Shown piece by piece: positions 59,262-62,527 of a stretch of 62,527 bases of DNA (position 1 is the stretch's first letter; each line of letters starts with the position of its first letter). The notes under the pieces were generated by a model. It did not search any database. It was not told the origin of the DNA and saw only the letters and a program-made list of their open reading frames with translations. This DNA is from Novosphingobium aerophilum. Lineage in GTDB: Bacteria; Pseudomonadota; Alphaproteobacteria; Sphingomonadales; Sphingomonadaceae. The stretch is taken from contig NZ_JACLAU010000020.1 in the NCBI RefSeq assembly GCF_014230305.1, forward strand, positions 1 to 62,527, read 5' to 3'. The translations under genes and the position numbers were made by a program.

Positions 59262-60542
59262 ATGTCCGCCGTTGCCCCCCTGTCCTCCGCCGAAACGCCC
59301 GCGGCGCTGATCGATCGCCTTGCGCGGGCTGGTCGGGCAGCCCAGCGCCGCCTGGCACGGCTCGACAGCCGGGCGCGGGCCGAGGCCCTGCGCGCGGCGG
59401 CCGCGGCGCTGCGCGCGGACGAGGCGGCGATCCTTGCCGCCAATGGCCTCGATCTGGCCCAGGGCGAGGCGCGCGGGCTGAGCGCCGCCATGCTCGACCG
59501 CCTGAAGCTCGATCCGGCACGGCTCGCGGGGATTGCCGCGGCGCTCGACCAGGTGGCCGACCTGCCCGACCCGGTCGGCCAGGTGATCGATACCGCCACC
59601 CGTCCGAACGGCCTGGTGCTGAGCCGGGTGCGGGTGCCGATCGGCCTGATCGGGATCATCTACGAAAGTCGCCCCAACGTCACTGCCGACGCCGCCGCCC
59701 TGTGCCTGCGCTCGGGCAATGCGGTGCTGCTGCGCGGCGGCAGCGAGGCGGTCCATTCCAACCGGGCGATCCATGCGGCCCTGGCCCGCGGCCTGGCGAG
59801 CGCGGGTGTGCCGGCCGAGGCGGTGCAACTGGTCCCGACCCAGGATCGCGCCGCCGTGGGCGCGATGCTGGCCGCGGCCGGGCTGATCGACATGATCGTT
59901 CCGCGCGGCGGCAAGAGCCTGGTGGCCCGGGTCCAGGCCGACGCCCGCGTGCCGGTGCTGGCCCACCTCGACGGGATCAACCACACCTATATCCACGCCG
60001 CGGCCGATCCGGCGATGGCGGTCGCGATCGCACGCAACGCCAAGCTGCGCCGCACCGGCATCTGCGGATCGATGGAGACCCTGCTGCTCGACGCCGCCTT
60101 CCCGGGGGCGCCCGCGGTGGTCGCGGCCCTGCTCGACGGCGGCTGCGAACTGCGCGGCGATGCCCGGACCCAGGCGCTCGACCCGCGGATCCGGCCCGCC
60201 ACGGCCGAGGACTGGGACACCGAGTATCTCGATGCCATCCTCTCGGTCGCGGTGGTCGACGGGCTCGATGCGGCGCTGGCCCATATCGCCGCGCACTCGT
60301 CGGCCCACACCGACGCGATTGTCACCGCGGACGATGCCGTGGCCGAACGCTTCCTGGCCGAGGTCGATTCGGCGATCGTCATGGTCAATGCCAGCAGCCA
60401 GTTCGCGGACGGCGGCGAATTCGGGCTGGGCGCCGAGATCGGCATCGCCACCGGCCGGCTTCATGCGCGTGGCCCGGTCGCGCTGGAAGGCCTGACCACG
60501 TACAAGTGGCAAGTCCGCGGCACCGGGCAGATCCGGCCCTGA
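59262..60542 (+). CDS. proA: Gamma-glutamyl phosphate reductase
   Basis: At 426 residues this is full-length ProA, which reduces gamma-glutamyl phosphate to glutamate semialdehyde in proline synthesis. [39 protein letters not shown] is the NADPH-binding block; the catalytic Cys is in [11 protein letters not shown] (residue 268); the C-terminus has [29 protein letters not shown]. proB is not visible upstream, where the divergent M23 gene lies. First gene of the proA-nadD-rsfS-rlmH-envC-like run. Confidence 0.95.
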   Translation: MSAVAPLSSAETPAALIDRLARAGRAAQRRLARLDSRARAEALRAAAAALRADEAAILAANGLDLAQGEARGLSAAMLDRLKLDPARLAGIAAALDQVADLPDPVGQVIDTATRPNGLVLSRVRVPIGLIGIIYESRPNVTADAAALCLRSGNAVLLRGGSEAVHSNRAIHAALARGLASAGVPAEAVQLVPTQDRAAVGAMLAAAGLIDMIVPRGGKSLVARVQADARVPVLAHLDGINHTYIHAAADPAMAVAIARNAKLRRTGICGSMETLLLDAAFPGAPAVVAALLDGGCELRGDARTQALDPRIRPATAEDWDTEYLDAILSVAVVDGLDAALAHIAAHSSAHTDAIVTADDAVAERFLAEVDSAIVMVNASSQFADGGEFGLGAEIGIATGRLHARGPVALEGLTTYKWQVRGTGQIRP

Positions 60543-60565
60543 CCCGCGCTGCGCACCGGAGGCCA

Positions 60566-61243
60566 TTGCCGCGAGGGCCGCTGACCGGCCTGCTGGGGGG
60601 CAGCTTCAATCCGGCCCACGGGGGCCATCGCCGGATCACCCGCTTCGCCCTGGCCGCACTCCGGCTCGACGAGGTCTGGTGGCTGGTCTCGCCGGGCAAT
60701 CCGCTCAAGCCCGCGGCAGGCATGGCGCCGCTGGCCGCGCGCTATGGTTCGGCCCTGGCCCAGGCGCGCCGGGCCCCGATTCGCGTCACCGCCATCGAGC
60801 GCGATCTGGGCACCCGATTCACCGCCGATACCCTCGCCGCGCTGGTGCGACGCTATCCCAAACGCCGCTTCGTCTGGCTGATGGGAGCCGACAATCTGGC
60901 CCAGTTCCATCGCTGGCGCGACTGGCGGCGTATCGCCCGCACGGTGCCGATTGCCGTGATCGCCCGTCCGGGCTATGATGCCACTGCTGTCGCGAGCCCC
61001 GCGATGGCCTGGCTCGGTCGTTACCGGCGGACCGTCGCCAGCCTGAGAAGCCCCAGTGGCAACAGCCCCTGCATCACTGGCCGGGCAGAGTGGAGCGCAC
61101 CAGCACTGGTGATCCTGCGATTCGATCCCGACCCCCGTTCAGCCTCGGCCATCCGCCAGGCCGATCCGGACTGGACCCGACGCTTCGGCGCCAGGTCCCT
61201 GCGTGATCGTCTCACCCTCCGCCCGATCGAGCCGAAGCCGTGA
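60566..61243 (+). CDS. nadD: Nicotinate-nucleotide adenylyltransferase
   Basis: The 225-residue product has the nucleotidyltransferase N-terminus TGLLGGSFNPAHGGHRRITRFAL, WWLVSPGNPLKP, FVWLMGADNLAQFHRWRDW and the C-terminal SASAIRQ block (the ISSTxIR-like motif). It adenylates nicotinate mononucleotide to NaAD. No ATG or GTG starts the frame; a TTG at 60566 follows GGAGG by 3 nt, and a CTG at 60581 or a GTG inside proA are alternatives. Middle gene of the proA-to-rlmH run. Confidence 0.86.
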   Translation: MPRGPLTGLLGGSFNPAHGGHRRITRFALAALRLDEVWWLVSPGNPLKPAAGMAPLAARYGSALAQARRAPIRVTAIERDLGTRFTADTLAALVRRYPKRRFVWLMGADNLAQFHRWRDWRRIARTVPIAVIARPGYDATAVASPAMAWLGRYRRTVASLRSPSGNSPCITGRAEWSAPALVILRFDPDPRSASAIRQADPDWTRRFGARSLRDRLTLRPIEPKP

Positions 61244-61343
61244 AACCGGCAACCCCCCTCGCGCATTCCGCCCGCGCTGTCCCTTTCGTCAAGGCGCATG
61301 CGGCTGCGCCCCGTCCGCGTGCCAAGGAGCACACACCGCCTAC

Positions 61344-61766
61344 ATGAACGAGGTTTCCCCTTCCACCGCCTCCGGCCCGGCGCCAGCCCCGTCGGCTCCC
61401 GCCAGTCCGGCCCCCCTGCCCCCGTCGGTTCCCGGTTCGCTGCACGCCCTGGTCCTGCAGTCGCTCGACGATGATCAGGCCCAGGACATCGTTTCGATCC
61501 CACTGGAGGGCAAGTCGGCGATCGCCGATCACATGGTGATCGCCTCCGGCCGGTCCACCCGCCAGGTCGCGGCCATGGCGCAGAAGCTGGCCGAGCGGGT
61601 CAAGCAGGGCGGCTTCGGGCACGTCCGGATCGAGGGCCTGCCCGCGGCGGACTGGGTGCTGGTCGATGCCGGCGACGTGGTGATCCACCTGTTCCGGCCC
61701 GAAGTGCGCAGCTTCTACAATCTCGAACGGATGTGGGCCTTCGGTGACGCGCCGGCCGCGGCCTGA
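61344..61766 (+). CDS. rsfS: Ribosome silencing factor RsfS
   Basis: A 140-residue RsfS (Iojap) protein: after a 30-residue low-complexity N-terminus, LVLQSLDDDQAQDIVSIPLEGKSAIADHMVIASGRSTRQVAAMAQKLAERVKQGGFGHVRIEGLPAADWVLVDAGDVVIHLFRPEVRSFYNLERMW. RsfS binds uL14 on the 50S subunit and blocks subunit joining in starvation. Start ATG at 61344 follows a GGAGC site. Lies in the conserved nadD-rsfS-rlmH order. Confidence 0.93.
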   Translation: MNEVSPSTASGPAPAPSAPASPAPLPPSVPGSLHALVLQSLDDDQAQDIVSIPLEGKSAIADHMVIASGRSTRQVAAMAQKLAERVKQGGFGHVRIEGLPAADWVLVDAGDVVIHLFRPEVRSFYNLERMWAFGDAPAAA

Positions 61767-61803
61767 GCGGCCCTGACGGTCGCCGCCCGCACCCCGCACC
61801 CCG

Positions 61804-62226
61804 ATGCGTCTGCACATCATCGCCCGGGGCAAGATCGGTCGCTCGCCCGAGAGCGAGCTGGTCGAACGCTATCTCAAGCGGGTGACCTGGCCGGTGAAGG
61901 TGACCGAGCTGCCCGACACGGGGGGAACCCTGCCCGCCCCGCTCGGCCCCGCGCGCGACGTGCTGCTCGACGAACGCGGGCGGCACTTGTCGTCCGAAGC
62001 CTTTGCGGCCCTGCTCTCGCGCTGGCGCGATGACGGGGTGCGCGAGGCCCGCTTCCTGATCGGTGCGGCGGATGGCCATGGCGCGCCGGCCCGCGACCAG
62101 GCCGATCTGCTGATCGCGTTCGGGGCCATGACCTGGCCGCACATGCTGGCACGGGCCATGCTCGCCGAGCAGCTTTGGCGCGCCACCAGCATTATCGCTG
62201 GTCACCCGTACCATCGTTCGGGATAA
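61804..62226 (+). CDS. rlmH: 23S rRNA pseudouridine-1915 N3-methyltransferase RlmH
   Basis: A 140-residue SPOUT methyltransferase: MRLHIIARGKIGRSPESELVERYLKRVTWPVKVTELPD, DVLLDERGRHLSSEAFAALL, the SAM-knot FLIGAADGHG, and MTWPHMLARAMLAEQLWRATSIIAGHPYHRSG at the C-terminus. It methylates m3Psi1915 in helix 69 of 70S ribosomes. Precedes the truncated M23-type gene by 7 bp. Confidence 0.94.
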   Translation: MRLHIIARGKIGRSPESELVERYLKRVTWPVKVTELPDTGGTLPAPLGPARDVLLDERGRHLSSEAFAALLSRWRDDGVREARFLIGAADGHGAPARDQADLLIAFGAMTWPHMLARAMLAEQLWRATSIIAGHPYHRSG

Positions 62227-62233
62227 GGCCCGC

Positions 62234-62527
62234 ATGGTCCGGCCCGATCATCCCGCGCGCGCCTTCCCGCTGCTCCGTCCTGCCATGCTGGCCGGGGCGG
62301 CGGTGCTGGGTGCCGCTGGCCTGGCCCTGGCGGGGGACGCGCTGCTGGCCCAGACGGCGGCGATCTCCGGTGCGATCCTGGCCGATCCCCGTGCCGACCC
62401 GGGCGAGACCCGGCAGGCCCTCGCCGAGGCCCGGCGGCAAGGGGCCGAGGCGCAGCAGCGGGCCGAAGCGCTCGAGGCGCGGGCGCGCGCGGCCGGGCAG
62501 GCCGCCGAGCGCAGCGCCGCGCAGGCG
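62234..62527 (+). CDS. EnvC-like murein hydrolase activator, N-terminal part
   Basis: Open to the window edge. The N-terminus has a hydrophobic segment (LAGAAVLGAAGLALAGDALLAQ), probably a signal peptide or anchor, followed by helical, Glu/Ala/Arg-rich coiled-coil sequence (TRQALAEARRQGAEAQQRAEALEARARAAGQAAERSA). In the proA-nadD-rsfS-rlmH neighbourhood the next gene is usually an EnvC-type M23 activator with this layout; the M23 domain itself would be outside the window. Confidence 0.7.
   Translation, partial: MVRPDHPARAFPLLRPAMLAGAAVLGAAGLALAGDALLAQTAAISGAILADPRADPGETRQALAEARRQGAEAQQRAEALEARARAAGQAAERSAAQA

Noticed and set aside
1..62527. CRISPR arrays, prophage or insertion sequences
   Set aside because: No regularly spaced direct repeats, transposase, integrase or phage structural genes were seen. 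Repeats found are small REP-like elements only.

Overview
The window is a gene-dense, very GC-rich piece of an alphaproteobacterial chromosome, most likely from the order Sphingomonadales. The basis is the gene order around the replication origin (PPDK-regulator / hemE / rho / mnmE / mnmG / rsmG / parA / parB), alphaproteobacterial families such as DUF1013, DUF1192, DUF1491, DUF6489 and the one-Cys DksA, and a helicase - S4 protein - fdxA - carD cluster. No transposase, integrase, phage gene, CRISPR array, rRNA or tRNA was recognised; this is essentially core genome.

Left part (1-17.9 kb): an oligopeptide-type binding lipoprotein (cut by the window edge), a PilZ protein, dksA, a Sel1 protein, then a rightward run purH, a small membrane protein, periplasmic msrA, a Zur-like regulator, dxs, a CBS-domain protein, erpA and an exodeoxyribonuclease III. 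From 11.2 to 17.9 kb almost everything is leftward: SleB-like hydrolase, DUF1491, thioesterase, ptsN, hpf, dnaQ, coaE, aroE, maf and the PPDK/PEP-synthase regulatory protein, many with overlapping starts and stops.

Centre (17.9-28.6 kb): the 341-bp gap 17882-18222 holds a cluster of DnaA-box-like 9-mers and an AT-rich tract, and all flanking genes point away from it. It is the probable chromosomal origin (oriC). To its right run hemE, a zinc-knuckle protein, hemJ, rho, an Asp/Asn beta-hydroxylase-like protein, a DUF6489 protein, mnmE, mnmG, rsmG, parA and parB. Three 14-bp GTTCCACGTGGAAC palindromes and one variant lie inside or between mnmE, mnmG and rsmG. They are the probable parS sites for the adjacent ParA/ParB, so origin and segregation centre are both in this window.

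Right part (28.6-62.5 kb): mixed core metabolism and cell-envelope genes: glycine-zipper protein, free-Met-R-sulfoxide reductase, PQQ-type sugar dehydrogenase, DUF815 ATPase, long acyl-CoA dehydrogenase, Sua5/TsaC, CarD, ferredoxin, S4 protein, SUV3-like helicase, M23 peptidase, Mg-type hemB, GNAT, gamma carbonic anhydrase facing an SbtA/SbtB-like bicarbonate transport pair, an orphan nucleotidyltransferase, truncated haemoglobin, ATP-dependent DNA ligase with its MBL exonuclease, clpA, quinone oxidoreductase, DUF1013, acyl-CoA ligase, a bactofilin overlapping an M23 peptidase gene, and the proA-nadD-rsfS-rlmH-envC-like run. Gene-poor stretches near 49.2 and 50.3-50.8 kb hold REP-like and other inverted repeats.
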